This document shows positions 26,656 to 34,311 of a stretch of 64,000 bases of DNA, piece after piece; the first letter of the stretch is position 1; every line of letters begins with the position of its first letter. The position numbers and the translations under genes were made by a program. Location: assembly GCA_038521345.1 (NCBI GenBank), contig JBCBKU010000016.1, positions 1 through 64,000 of the forward strand, written 5' to 3'. The notes beneath the pieces were generated by a model, which was given only the letters and a program-made list of their open reading frames with translations, searched no databases and was not told the origin of the DNA. The stretch is from JBCBKU01 sp038521345 (GTDB lineage: Bacteria; Pseudomonadota; Alphaproteobacteria; Rhodobacterales; Rhodobacteraceae).

Positions 26656-27234
26656 TTAGGCGGCGCCGAAGTACCTCTCGAGCTGCGGACCAAGCCACGC
26701 CCAGAGCGCCGGGGTGCCTTTTCGGATCGCTGGCGCCACGCGGGCCTCCATCTGCGGGTAGGTCACATTGTACTCTGCCCATGTGCCACCGCCATTGGCG
26801 AGGTTGGAAAGCGGTGGCTGGAACCGGTCCATGGCGCGGGCGAAGCGGGCGTCGGCGGTATCGCCATCCTCGTATTCGTCCCAGAGCGCGCGGAAGTCTG
26901 CCGCCTGATCGGCGGGCAGAAGGGCGAAGATCCTGTCGGCCGCGGCCTTCTCCAGCCGCGCCTTCTTGGCTGGATCTCCGCCGCCGTGAATTGGCATGTC
27001 GCCGGCATCGATCTCGACAATATCATGGAGAAGCAGCATCTTGAGCACGCGGAGCGGATCCACCTCGTCGGATGCGTGTTCGGCGAGGACGAGCGCGAAC
27101 AGAGCCACGTGCCATGAGTGTTCGGCTGAGTTCTCGCGTCGCGACCCGTCATGAAGGTGCGATGCCCGAAGGACGGTCTTCAGGCGGTCGATTTCTTCAA
27201 GAAAAGCAACCTGAGAGGCGATGCGGTCTGACAT
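26656..27234 (-). CDS. HD-domain phosphohydrolase (YfbR/HDDC2-like)
   Basis: 192 residues. The metal-binding HD pattern is visible: AEHSWHVA, LLLHDIVEIDAGD, and a later Asp in ARAMDRFQPPLSN. The size and arrangement fit the HDDC2/YfbR group, some members of which are 5'-deoxynucleotidases. ATG 27234 is chosen because GAGGATTTGATC gives a ribosome binding site; the frame continues upstream. Adjacent genes do not suggest a pathway, so substrate is open. Confidence 0.85.
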   Translation of the reverse strand: MSDRIASQVAFLEEIDRLKTVLRASHLHDGSRRENSAEHSWHVALFALVLAEHASDEVDPLRVLKMLLLHDIVEIDAGDMPIHGGGDPAKKARLEKAAADRIFALLPADQAADFRALWDEYEDGDTADARFARAMDRFQPPLSNLANGGGTWAEYNVTYPQMEARVAPAIRKGTPALWAWLGPQLERYFGAA

Positions 27235-27318
27235 GATCAAATCCTCTGGGCCGGCGGAGGGATGCACCGGCCCAGAGGAGCAGGTCCCGCCCCTGGTGTC
27301 GAGGGCGAGACGGTGCGC

Positions 27319-28029
27319 TTAGTCGCCGATACGCCGCAACGGGTATCCGGCCAGTTGCCCGGTTGAGGCGCTGTCTGAACTTGGCCGGAATGTACAACGC
27401 AGCGTCCCGTCCTCGTTCGAGATATCCCCGGCGCAGCGCGCCGGTTCAAAAAGCGATGTCCGTTGCCACGACGTGTCGATGCGGCGGCAGATCGCGGTAA
27501 GTTCGGCCCCCTTCAGTTCAGGCAGCCGGCACGTTGCGGTGTAGGATCCGTCTGGCAGGTCATATAGAGGCGTTCGCGCGCAATCGAGATGGCCGTACAT
27601 GCTGCGGATCCCGCCATGGCAACGTGACCAGTCGAGATAGCTGTCGCGCAGGATCGGAACCTTTTTGAAGGGGGGAACCTCTTGCCGGTCGTCGCGGCAC
27701 ATGGCCCAAAGATCCTTGCCGGGGTAGACCCAGTGGATGCCGATGCAACTCGCCTGGTACGAGCCCTGGATCTTAGGGCCCCGCGTACAGGTCAGTCGAC
27801 CGTTCGTGTTGGCCGGCTGCGTCACACACCCCCCATAGTTATAAAGGGTCGACGCTCGAAACTCGCCGTTGGTTTTGCGACAAAGGGCGGTCAGATGTCG
27901 GCCGCGTCGAACCTGCATGTCGACGCACGTTTCCACATAGGTTCCCGGGGGCCATGATTGGGCGGCTGCCGGTGCAGCATCAAAGAGGACGGTGGCCAGT
28001 CCAGCTGCAAGGGCGAGAGCAAGACGCAT
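27319..28029 (-). CDS. Secreted protein with three cyanovirin-N-like repeats
   Basis: 236 residues with a signal peptide ending at AAAQS. Three successive blocks share the CVNH pattern (G-S/T-Y-x-x-T/S-C ... L-x-A-x-C-R ... C ... G-x-L-x-C): about residues 28-81 (GTYVETC to GRLTC), 88-151 (GSYQASC to GHLDC) and 159-213 (GSYTATC to GTLRC). Each block holds four cysteines, so several disulfides are likely. CVNH domains bind mannose-type or other glycans in cyanobacteria, fungi and plants. A periplasmic or secreted glycan-binding role is inferred. It diverges from the Hint-domain gene. Confidence 0.7.
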   Translation of the reverse strand: MRLALALAAGLATVLFDAAPAAAQSWPPGTYVETCVDMQVRRGRHLTALCRKTNGEFRASTLYNYGGCVTQPANTNGRLTCTRGPKIQGSYQASCIGIHWVYPGKDLWAMCRDDRQEVPPFKKVPILRDSYLDWSRCHGGIRSMYGHLDCARTPLYDLPDGSYTATCRLPELKGAELTAICRRIDTSWQRTSLFEPARCAGDISNEDGTLRCTFRPSSDSASTGQLAGYPLRRIGD

Positions 28030-28195
28030 TGGAAATCTCCTTTTGCACTGTGTTCTCCCGTCTGTCGTCTGACCCGGCTGATTGGTTCAATTTGATGTTC
28101 GTCGAATGCATCCCAAGGAAGATTTGGCCGTCCTTTGACCATATTTCGTCGTTACGCCACCGGTCTCGAGTCGCGAGCAGGACGGGACAATTGGC

Positions 28196-29593
28196 ATGAG
28201 TGCCATCGGTCAAGCGGGATCGCTTGTTGAAAATACGACCAGCACCGGTGAAGCGATCACGGTGACATTCGATGAGCCATTGACCGATCCGGTGATCGTG
28301 ATCTCCGGCACGAATTTTGGCGGCAACAAGTATTCGTTCCGCGTAATCGATCTGATCACGGATCCGGACACGGGCGACGCCACGGGCTTCCGCTTCACCA
28401 TTGATGAATGGGAGAACCATGACGGCCCGCACCCGGCGCAGGAGCAGATCCAGTGGCTTGCCATAGAAGAAGGGGTGCATGAGCTTCCTGACGGTCGGAT
28501 TATCGAAGCGGGACACACCTCTGCCGACAGCGATGGTGAAGCGGTCGCCTTGCAGGGCAGCTTTGCCGAGGCGCCGGTTGTCCTGACGACGGTGGCCTCC
28601 GACAACGACCTGTCGAATGTCGACAGCGACCCATTCAACGTCACGGCATCGGGGTTCGACCTGAATGTGGAAGAAGCCGAAAGTCAGGACGGGGTCCACG
28701 GTCTGGAGACGGTCGGTTGGATCGCCATTCAGGCGGGAGGTGACGGGACATCGGGCACCGCTCAGAACGTTGACAATATCGGATCAGCCTGGGTCGCTGA
28801 CGTCGACTATGGCGCCACCTTCAGTGATGCCGTCGCCCTTGTCGAAACCCAGACACAGAACGATCCGGACACCGGCAACGCGATTCTGCGCAACATCGGG
28901 AACGGTGACACCGACATTCGGTTCGAAGAAGACACCTCGGTGGACGCCGACAACGGTCATACGCCCGAAACCGTGGGTCTGGTCGTGTTCGATGACGGCC
29001 TTATCCTGTGTTTCGCTTCGGATGCATCAGTGGCGACACCTTTTGGCCCCCGCCGCATTGGCGCCCTGCGTCCCGGTGACCTCGTGACTTCGCGCGACCG
29101 GGGGCCGGTGCCGCTGCTTTGGACGGCTGCGACAACGGTCGATGCCCGGGGTGCCGAGGCGCCCGTGTTGATCACGGCCCATGCGTTCGGTCCGGGTCAG
29201 CCCCGGTGCGACACACTGGTCTCGCCGCAGCACCGGATTCTGGTCCGCGGCTGGGTGTCCCAGATCCATGCAGGCGAGGAAGAAATACTGATCCCGGCCA
29301 AGGCGCTTGTCGACGGAAAGCGCGTTCGGATAGCGCCGCAGGAGCGTGTGACCTACCGCCACCTGCTGTTTGCACAGCATGAGATTGTCGAGGCAGACGG
29401 CCTGATCTCGGAAAGCCTGCATCCCGGTCAGCTGGACAAATCCGCGCTCGACCCGGCAGCGCGCGCCGCGCTGCTTGGGCTTTACCCGGATTTGCGCAGT
29501 GTCACGGTCGGGTACGGTCCGCTGGCCCGCGCTGCCGTCCCCGTACGGATCGGTCAGGCGCTGCGAAGCGATCTTTTCGCCGACGCCGGATAA
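28196..29593 (+). CDS. Hint-domain protein with three N-terminal lectin-like repeats
   Basis: 465 residues. The first ~260 consist of three related beta-rich blocks, each ending in a similar line: ENHDGPHPAQEQIQWLAIEEG, ESQDGVHGLETVGWIAIQAG and DADNGHTPETVGLVVFDDG. They resemble H-type lectin-like sandwiches found in secreted proteins. A Hint (hedgehog/intein) domain starts at Cys272 (CFASDASVATPFGPRRIGALRPGDLV) and includes VSPQHRILVRG; it is the Hint_2 type common in Rhodobacterales exoproteins, which may self-cleave but usually do not splice. No Sec signal is present; type I export would be typical. It ends 9 bases before a convergent gene. Confidence 0.8.
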   Translation: MSAIGQAGSLVENTTSTGEAITVTFDEPLTDPVIVISGTNFGGNKYSFRVIDLITDPDTGDATGFRFTIDEWENHDGPHPAQEQIQWLAIEEGVHELPDGRIIEAGHTSADSDGEAVALQGSFAEAPVVLTTVASDNDLSNVDSDPFNVTASGFDLNVEEAESQDGVHGLETVGWIAIQAGGDGTSGTAQNVDNIGSAWVADVDYGATFSDAVALVETQTQNDPDTGNAILRNIGNGDTDIRFEEDTSVDADNGHTPETVGLVVFDDGLILCFASDASVATPFGPRRIGALRPGDLVTSRDRGPVPLLWTAATTVDARGAEAPVLITAHAFGPGQPRCDTLVSPQHRILVRGWVSQIHAGEEEILIPAKALVDGKRVRIAPQERVTYRHLLFAQHEIVEADGLISESLHPGQLDKSALDPAARAALLGLYPDLRSVTVGYGPLARAAVPVRIGQALRSDLFADAG

Positions 29594-29602
29594 TCCTCCG
29601 GT

Positions 29603-30256
29603 TCAGCGCGTGGTTTCAGTCAGGCGACGCTCGACATACTCGGTCACTGTCCCGATCATCGCTTCCATATATGGGTCTTCGAAGAAATGACCCGCGCCCT
29701 CGACCTCGGTATGTGTGATCGTGATGCCCTTCTGCTCGTGCAGCTTGTTGACAAGGGCGTGCGTGTCCTTGGGCGGCGCGACGCGGTCCGAGGTGCCGTT
29801 GATGATCAGGCCGGACGACGGGCAGGGCGCCAGAAACGAGAAGTCGTACATGTTCGCGGGCGGGCTGACCGATATGAAGCCCGTGATCTCTGGACGGCGC
29901 ATCAGCAATTGCATCCCGATCCAGGCTCCGAAGGAGAATCCGGCAACCCAGCAATGCTTGGAATTCTGATTCATCGACTGCAGGTAATCGAGCGCCGATG
30001 CCGCATCCGACAATTCGCCGACGCCCTGATCGTATTCGCCCTGGCTTCGACCGACGCCACGGAAGTTGAAGCGCAGCACGGTAAAGCCCATGCCGTGGAA
30101 GGCGTAGTGCAGGTTGTAGACAACCCTGTTGTTCATCGTGCCCCCGAACTGCGGATGGGGATGCAGGATGATCGCGATCGGCGCGTCCTTGTCCTTTTGC
30201 GGATGGTAGCGGCCCTCAAGACGCCCCTCGGGGCCGGGAAAAATCACCTCGGGCAT
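29603..30256 (-). CDS. Alpha/beta hydrolase, dienelactone-hydrolase-like
   Basis: 217 residues. The oxyanion region HPHPQFGGTMNNRVV, the RFNFRGVGRSQGEYDQG strand-turn, the nucleophile elbow GFSFGAW, a late Asp (NGTSDRVAPP) and His in GAGHFFED form a full catalytic triad. This short hydrolase is conserved in alphaproteobacteria. ATG 30256 is used because the frame upstream runs into the iscR promoter and Irr-type box. It diverges from iscR. The natural substrate is not known. Confidence 0.85.
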   Translation of the reverse strand: MPEVIFPGPEGRLEGRYHPQKDKDAPIAIILHPHPQFGGTMNNRVVYNLHYAFHGMGFTVLRFNFRGVGRSQGEYDQGVGELSDAASALDYLQSMNQNSKHCWVAGFSFGAWIGMQLLMRRPEITGFISVSPPANMYDFSFLAPCPSSGLIINGTSDRVAPPKDTHALVNKLHEQKGITITHTEVEGAGHFFEDPYMEAMIGTVTEYVERRLTETTR

Positions 30257-30290
30257 GTGGTCCCAGTCATGTTCGGACGGTCGCGGATCC

Positions 30291-30319
30291 TTGACGGACC
30301 AGTTCCGCCACTTTAGAAT
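30291..30319 (+). promoter_or_regulatory. iscR-suf operon promoter
   Basis: TTGACG (30291-30296) and TAGAAT (30314-30319) with an exact 17-base spacer form a strong sigma-70-type promoter. The -10 element lies inside the Irr-type palindrome. The expected start point is near 30326, giving an untranslated leader of about 85 bases before iscR. Confidence 0.7.
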
Positions 30320-30328
30320 AATTCTAAA
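30312..30328. promoter_or_regulatory. Irr box (iron control element) over the iscR promoter
   Basis: TTTAGAATAATTCTAAA is a perfect TTTAGAA-N3-TTCTAAA palindrome, the motif described for the iron/heme-responsive Fur-family regulator Irr in alphaproteobacteria. It covers the -10 element and start point, so binding would repress the operon. Confidence 0.8.
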
Positions 30329-30411
30329 CGGGCACGGGGCCCGTCCGGCAGGTTTGCAGGAGTTACGTGTCCCGGCTGCCTGCGTCAATGGTCGGCGGGG
30401 CGGAAAAGACC

Positions 30412-30873
30412 ATGAAACTCAGCACGAAAGGGCGGTACGCGGTCGTAGCCCTTGCAGATATTGCCGGTTCCGGCGAGGACGCGCTTTTGTCCCTTGGCGA
30501 AATTTCAGAAAGGCAATCCATCTCTCTGCCCTATCTCGAGCAGCTTTTTGTGAAGCTGCGCCGGGCCGGATTGGTGGAAAGCGTGCGGGGCCCCGGCGGC
30601 GGGTACCGTTTGGCCAAGCCGGCCAGCGCGATCCGGATTTCCGAGATCCTTGGTGCCGTCGACGAGACGGTCAGCGCCATGCACACCGGCGCCGGAGCGA
30701 CGGGCGCTCTCTCGGGGTCGCGCGCGCAATCGCTTGCGAACCGGCTATGGGAGGGTCTCTCGGCCCATGTCTATGTCTTCCTGCACCAGACCCGTCTGTC
30801 GGACGTCGTGAGCAACGAACTGACCCCCTGTCCCGCGGTGCCGAGCCTGCTTGAAGTGGTCGACGAGGGATGA
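30412..30873 (+). CDS. iscR: Rrf2-family Fe-S regulator IscR
   Basis: 153 residues. The winged helix-turn-helix is plain (MKLSTKGRYAVVALADIAG, ISLPYLEQLFVKLRRAGLVESVRGPGGGYRLAKP), and the dimerisation helix follows. The segment that in E. coli carries the three cluster cysteines reads SAMHTGAGATGALSGSR here and has none; the only cysteine is Cys140 near the C-terminus (TPCPAV). This single-Cys form is known for Rhodobacter sphaeroides IscR, which still binds an Fe-S cluster and represses iron-sulfur genes. ATG 30412 is chosen by family homology. It heads the suf operon. Confidence 0.92.
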   Translation: MKLSTKGRYAVVALADIAGSGEDALLSLGEISERQSISLPYLEQLFVKLRRAGLVESVRGPGGGYRLAKPASAIRISEILGAVDETVSAMHTGAGATGALSGSRAQSLANRLWEGLSAHVYVFLHQTRLSDVVSNELTPCPAVPSLLEVVDEG

Positions 30874-31009
30874 ACGCGCGTGATCCATCGGTGCGCCTGC
30901 GGCGCATGTCTTCTGGCACTGCGTGCGGTTTGGGGCGCTGCCCCGCTCCGACGATCGCAAGGATCCTCGGCGCTCCCCGGTGTATGTGCGCCAGGGTGAA
31001 GGTCGGGAC

Positions 31010-32050
31010 ATGAGCGAGCGGGTTTATCTCGATTGGAACGCAACGGCACCGCTTCGGCCCGAGGCGCGGGCGGCGATGGTTGCGGCGTTTGACGTCGCGG
31101 GCAATCCGTCGTCGGTCCATGCCGAGGGACGCGCGTCGCGCGGGATCGTCGAGGCCGCGCGCGCCGACCTGGCCGAGGCACTTGGCTGCAAACCCGCGGA
31201 AATCGTCTTTACTTCGGGTGCGACCGAGGCGGCCGGAGTTCTTTCGGGGTTCGACCGGGTCTGGGTGGAGCCGACCGCGCATGATGCGCTTTGGTCGCAT
31301 GCAAATGCAGATTCCGGTCCGGTCGATATCCGCGCCATGGGCATCGCCAATTCGGAAACGGGGGTGGTGACCTCGCCGCCCCCGGAGATTGGGACGGGCC
31401 ATCTTCTTCTCGATGTCACGCAAGCGGTGGGGCGTGTTCCATGGTCCTTTGCGTGGAGCGGAGCGGATCTGGCTGTGTTGTCGGCCCACAAGCTTGGCGG
31501 GCCCAAGGGGGTCGGGGCGCTGATCGTGCGGGACGGGCTTGATATTCCGCCGCTGCAGGCCGGTGGCGGACAGGAGATGGGCCGGCGCTCGGGCACTGAA
31601 AACGTGGTCGCGATTGCCGGTTTTGCCGCGGCAATCCGGGCCGCGATGGCCGAGTTGGAGGCCGGAACATGGGACCGGGTTGCCGAACTTAGAAATATTC
31701 TAGAAAACGCTCTAGCCTCTTCCGAAAATAAGACTATTTTTGTCGGGCAAGAGCGTGGGCGGCTTCCGAATACAAGTTGCATCGCCACCCCGGGCTGGAA
31801 AGGCGAGACGCAGGTGATGGCCATGGATCTGGCCGGGTTCGCAATCTCGTCGGGTTCGGCCTGTTCAAGCGGCAAGGTCCGCACGAGCCGGGTGCTGGCC
31901 GCAATGGGATACGACGCCACCACGGCGCAAAGCGCGGTTCGGGTGTCGCTCGGGCCGATAACAACACAGGACGATGTGCTGCGGTTTGCCGCGGCGTGGG
32001 GTCTGGCACGGAACAAATGGCGGGCGCGCGCGGGCGCCGCGGCCGCATGA
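31010..32050 (+). CDS. Cysteine desulfurase, NifS/IscS-like
   Basis: PLP enzyme of 346 residues that takes sulfur from cysteine for Fe-S assembly. It opens VYLDWNATAPLRPEAR; the PLP lysine is Lys161 in SAHKLGGPKGVG; the catalytic cysteine is Cys285 in SSGSACSSGKV, on the flexible loop of group I (IscS/NifS) enzymes. It is shorter than E. coli IscS (about 400). A second desulfurase (sufS) ends the same operon, so the two may serve different partners. ATG 31010 has GAAGG upstream. An AT-rich patch with an Irr-like palindrome interrupts its GC-rich coding sequence at 31688-31745. Confidence 0.9.
   Translation: MSERVYLDWNATAPLRPEARAAMVAAFDVAGNPSSVHAEGRASRGIVEAARADLAEALGCKPAEIVFTSGATEAAGVLSGFDRVWVEPTAHDALWSHANADSGPVDIRAMGIANSETGVVTSPPPEIGTGHLLLDVTQAVGRVPWSFAWSGADLAVLSAHKLGGPKGVGALIVRDGLDIPPLQAGGGQEMGRRSGTENVVAIAGFAAAIRAAMAELEAGTWDRVAELRNILENALASSENKTIFVGQERGRLPNTSCIATPGWKGETQVMAMDLAGFAISSGSACSSGKVRTSRVLAAMGYDATTAQSAVRVSLGPITTQDDVLRFAAAWGLARNKWRARAGAAAA
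31688..31704. promoter_or_regulatory. Degenerate Irr-like palindrome inside the desulfurase gene
   Basis: CTTAGAAATATTCTAGA matches TTTAGAA-N3-TTCTAAA at 12 of 14 defined positions. It opens a run of about 55 AT-rich bases with rare codons in this genome (AGA, CTA, ATT, ACT). It could be a second control site or an internal promoter region for sufB. Confidence 0.35.
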
Positions 32051-32064
32051 TGGAAGGACCGGAC

Positions 32065-33588
32065 ATGAACGCGATGGATCAGGTGACCGTCAAGGACGGG
32101 GTCGATCAGGAGACGGTCGATGCGGTCAAATCTCTCTCGGGGGCGTACAAGTACGGCTGGGAAACCGAGATCGAGATGGATTACGCGCCGAAAGGCGTGA
32201 ACGAGGACATCGTACGTCTGATCTCGGAGAAAAACGGCGAGCCCGACTGGATGACCGAGTGGCGGCTGCAGGCGTTTCGCCGCTGGCAGCAGATGGACGA
32301 GCCCGAATGGGCCATGGTCGAGTACCCGCCCATCGATTACCAGGACCAGTATTACTACGCCAAGCCGAAGAGCATGGCGGAGAAACCCAAAAGCCTCGAC
32401 GAGGTGGATCCGGCGCTTTTGGCGACATACGAAAAGCTTGGTATCCCTCTGAAAGAGCAAATGATTCTCGCCGGTGTCGAAGGCGCCGAAGCCACGCCGG
32501 TCGAAGGTCGAAAAGTGGCCGTGGACGCCGTTTTCGATTCCGTCAGTGTGGGGACGACCTTCAAGGAAGAGCTGGCCAAAGCCGGCGTCATCTTCTGCTC
32601 GATTTCCGAGGCGATCCGGGACCACCCGGAACTGATCAAGAAGTATCTCGGTTCGGTCGTGCCGCCGTCGGACAATTTCTTTGCGACGCTGAATTCGGCG
32701 GTCTTCTCGGACGGGTCGTTCGTCTACATTCCGCCGGGGGTGCGTTGCCCGATGGAGCTGTCGACGTATTTCCGGATCAATGCCGAAAATACCGGCCAGT
32801 TCGAGCGCACGCTGATCATCGCGGACAAGGGCTCCTATGTCTCGTATCTGGAAGGCTGCACCGCGCCCATGCGCGATACGCACCAGTTGCACGCGGCGGT
32901 GGTCGAACTGGTCCTGCTCGACGATGCCGAGATCAAGTATTCGACGGTGCAGAACTGGTATCCGGGTGATGAGAACGGCAGGGGCGGCATCTACAACTTT
33001 GTCACCAAGCGCGCCGATTGCCGGGGTGACCGGTCGAAGGTGATGTGGACGCAGGTCGAGACGGGATCCGCGATCACGTGGAAATATCCGAGTTGCATCC
33101 TGCGCGGTGACGACAGCCAGGGCGAGTTCTATTCGATCGCCATCGCAAACAACGCCCAGCAGGCGGATACCGGCACGAAAATGGTGCATCTGGGCAAGAA
33201 CACCAAGTCGCGGATCGTCTCGAAGGGGATCAGCGCCGGGCGGGCCCAGAACACCTATCGGGGGCTTGTCTCGATGCACCCCAAGGCCAAGGAGAGCCGC
33301 AACTACACCCAGTGTGACAGCTTGCTGATCGGCGACAAGTGCGGGGCGCATACCGTTCCGTATATCGAGGTCAAGAACAACTCGAGCCGGGTCGAGCACG
33401 AGGCGACCACCTCGAAGGTCGATGATGACCAGCTCTTTTACTGCCGCCAGCGGGGCATGGACGAGGAAGAGGCCGTGGCGCTGGTCGTGAACGGGTTCTG
33501 CAAGGACGTGCTTCAGGCCCTGCCGATGGAATTCGCCATGGAAGCGCAGCAACTGGTCGCCATCTCGCTGGAAGGTTCGGTGGGGTAG
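32065..33588 (+). CDS. sufB: Fe-S cluster scaffold protein SufB
   Basis: Scaffold subunit of the SufBCD complex, 507 residues. Family blocks are complete: KYGWETEIEMDYAPKG, PEWAMVEYPPIDYQDQYYYAKPK, SDGSFVYIPPGVRCPMELSTYFRINAENTGQFERTLI region, YLEGCTAP, and the C-terminal YIEVKNNSSRVEHEATTSK with the key residues of the SufB-SufD interface. ATG 32065 has an AAGGA ribosome binding site at 8 bases; ATG 32047, which overlaps the desulfurase stop, is an in-frame alternative. SufC and SufD are about 1.8 kb downstream, separated from sufB by five small genes. Confidence 0.97.
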   Translation: MNAMDQVTVKDGVDQETVDAVKSLSGAYKYGWETEIEMDYAPKGVNEDIVRLISEKNGEPDWMTEWRLQAFRRWQQMDEPEWAMVEYPPIDYQDQYYYAKPKSMAEKPKSLDEVDPALLATYEKLGIPLKEQMILAGVEGAEATPVEGRKVAVDAVFDSVSVGTTFKEELAKAGVIFCSISEAIRDHPELIKKYLGSVVPPSDNFFATLNSAVFSDGSFVYIPPGVRCPMELSTYFRINAENTGQFERTLIIADKGSYVSYLEGCTAPMRDTHQLHAAVVELVLLDDAEIKYSTVQNWYPGDENGRGGIYNFVTKRADCRGDRSKVMWTQVETGSAITWKYPSCILRGDDSQGEFYSIAIANNAQQADTGTKMVHLGKNTKSRIVSKGISAGRAQNTYRGLVSMHPKAKESRNYTQCDSLLIGDKCGAHTVPYIEVKNNSSRVEHEATTSKVDDDQLFYCRQRGMDEEEAVALVVNGFCKDVLQALPMEFAMEAQQLVAISLEGSVG

Positions 33589-33593
33589 GACCG

Positions 33594-33827
33594 ATGACCG
33601 ATGCGATGGTCCCTGGCGATGTGACGGTCGGTCCGGGCGATCCGATCCCGGCGATGGTTGGCGGCACCCTGACGATCGCCGGCGGGACCCGCACGGTGTC
33701 CGCCATGGTTGGCGGCGATCTGATTCTTCTCGAGGGCGCCGATGTGATCGTGAGCGGTATGGTTGGCGGGCACATCATCGAGATGGACGGTCGCGCGCGC
33801 ATCACCGGGCTTGCGAAGAAAGGCTAG
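33594..33827 (+). CDS. Small triple-repeat (bactofilin-like) protein in the suf operon
   Basis: Unrecognised protein of 77 residues. It contains three imperfect 17-18-residue repeats: AMVGGTLTIAGGTRTVS, AMVGGDLILLEGADVIVS and GMVGGHIIEMDGRARITG. The alternation of hydrophobic residues and glycines is what a short right-handed beta-helix would give, as in bactofilins and other polymer-forming proteins. ATG 33594 is 5 bases after the sufB stop, and a GTG gene follows 3 bases after its own stop, so it belongs to the operon. No cysteine is present, so it is not itself a cluster ligand. Confidence 0.6.
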   Translation: MTDAMVPGDVTVGPGDPIPAMVGGTLTIAGGTRTVSAMVGGDLILLEGADVIVSGMVGGHIIEMDGRARITGLAKKG

Positions 33828-33830
33828 GGC

Positions 33831-34112
33831 GTGATCAAGGTTCTGGGCATTGTTCTCGGGCTGGCCGCGCTTTATCTGGCGCTGTCCTTCATACTTCGGA
33901 CATGGGCCGGGGCGTCGATGCCGCGGCAGATGGCGGTTGGGGCAGGGGCGACGGCGGTGGCTTTTCTTCTGGCCGATCACCTGATCGGCGCACCGGCGAC
34001 ATGGCCGAGTGCGTTCTGGTCGGTGCTGGTCGGGGCCGCGGCGGGATCCGCGCTTCCGATCGTTGTTTCGTCCGGGCGGGCGCTTCTTTCCGACCACCGG
34101 GGAGACCGCTGA
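33831..34112 (+). CDS. Small membrane protein in the suf operon (1)
   Basis: 93 residues from GTG 33831, with three hydrophobic helices (about 3-22, 34-50, 57-78) and a basic C-terminus. No family recognised. Its stop overlaps the next start (TGATG), indicating coupled translation. Iron-sulfur genes flank it on both sides, but nothing in the sequence ties it to the process. Confidence 0.65.
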   Translation: MIKVLGIVLGLAALYLALSFILRTWAGASMPRQMAVGAGATAVAFLLADHLIGAPATWPSAFWSVLVGAAAGSALPIVVSSGRALLSDHRGDR

Positions 34113-34291
34113 TGCGCGCGGTTTTGCTGACGGCGGCGCTGACCGGGGTGTTCTGCGCGGTGTTCGCCGTGGTCGTAGATATTGTGACCGACCTATTCGG
34201 CCTGTGGCAGCTTATGGCCGCCAGTTTTCTGTCGGGAACGCTCGGCAGCCTTGTGGCGCAGACCGTTGTCCGCCGTTGGAGAGGCCAATGA
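34112..34291 (+). CDS. Small membrane protein in the suf operon (2)
   Basis: 59 residues with two hydrophobic helices (about 3-27 and 31-52) and a basic end (RRWRGQ), a holin-like outline without any recognised family. ATG 34112 overlaps the stop of the previous gene by one base. It is likely made together with the preceding membrane protein; the two could form one complex. Confidence 0.6.
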   Translation: MRAVLLTAALTGVFCAVFAVVVDIVTDLFGLWQLMAASFLSGTLGSLVAQTVVRRWRGQ

Positions 34292-34311
34292 ACCCTTGGG
34301 GGAGTGCTAAG

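Noticed and set aside
28990..29593. Hint domain considered as an intein
   Set aside because: It is C-terminal, is not followed by an extein, and lacks a terminal Asn with a downstream Cys, Ser or Thr; it fits the Hint_2 exoprotein type instead.
31024..33552. Antisense open frame of about 840 codons across the desulfurase and sufB
   Set aside because: Same artefact. The sense frames hold intact catalytic motifs and ribosome binding sites; the antisense one has neither.
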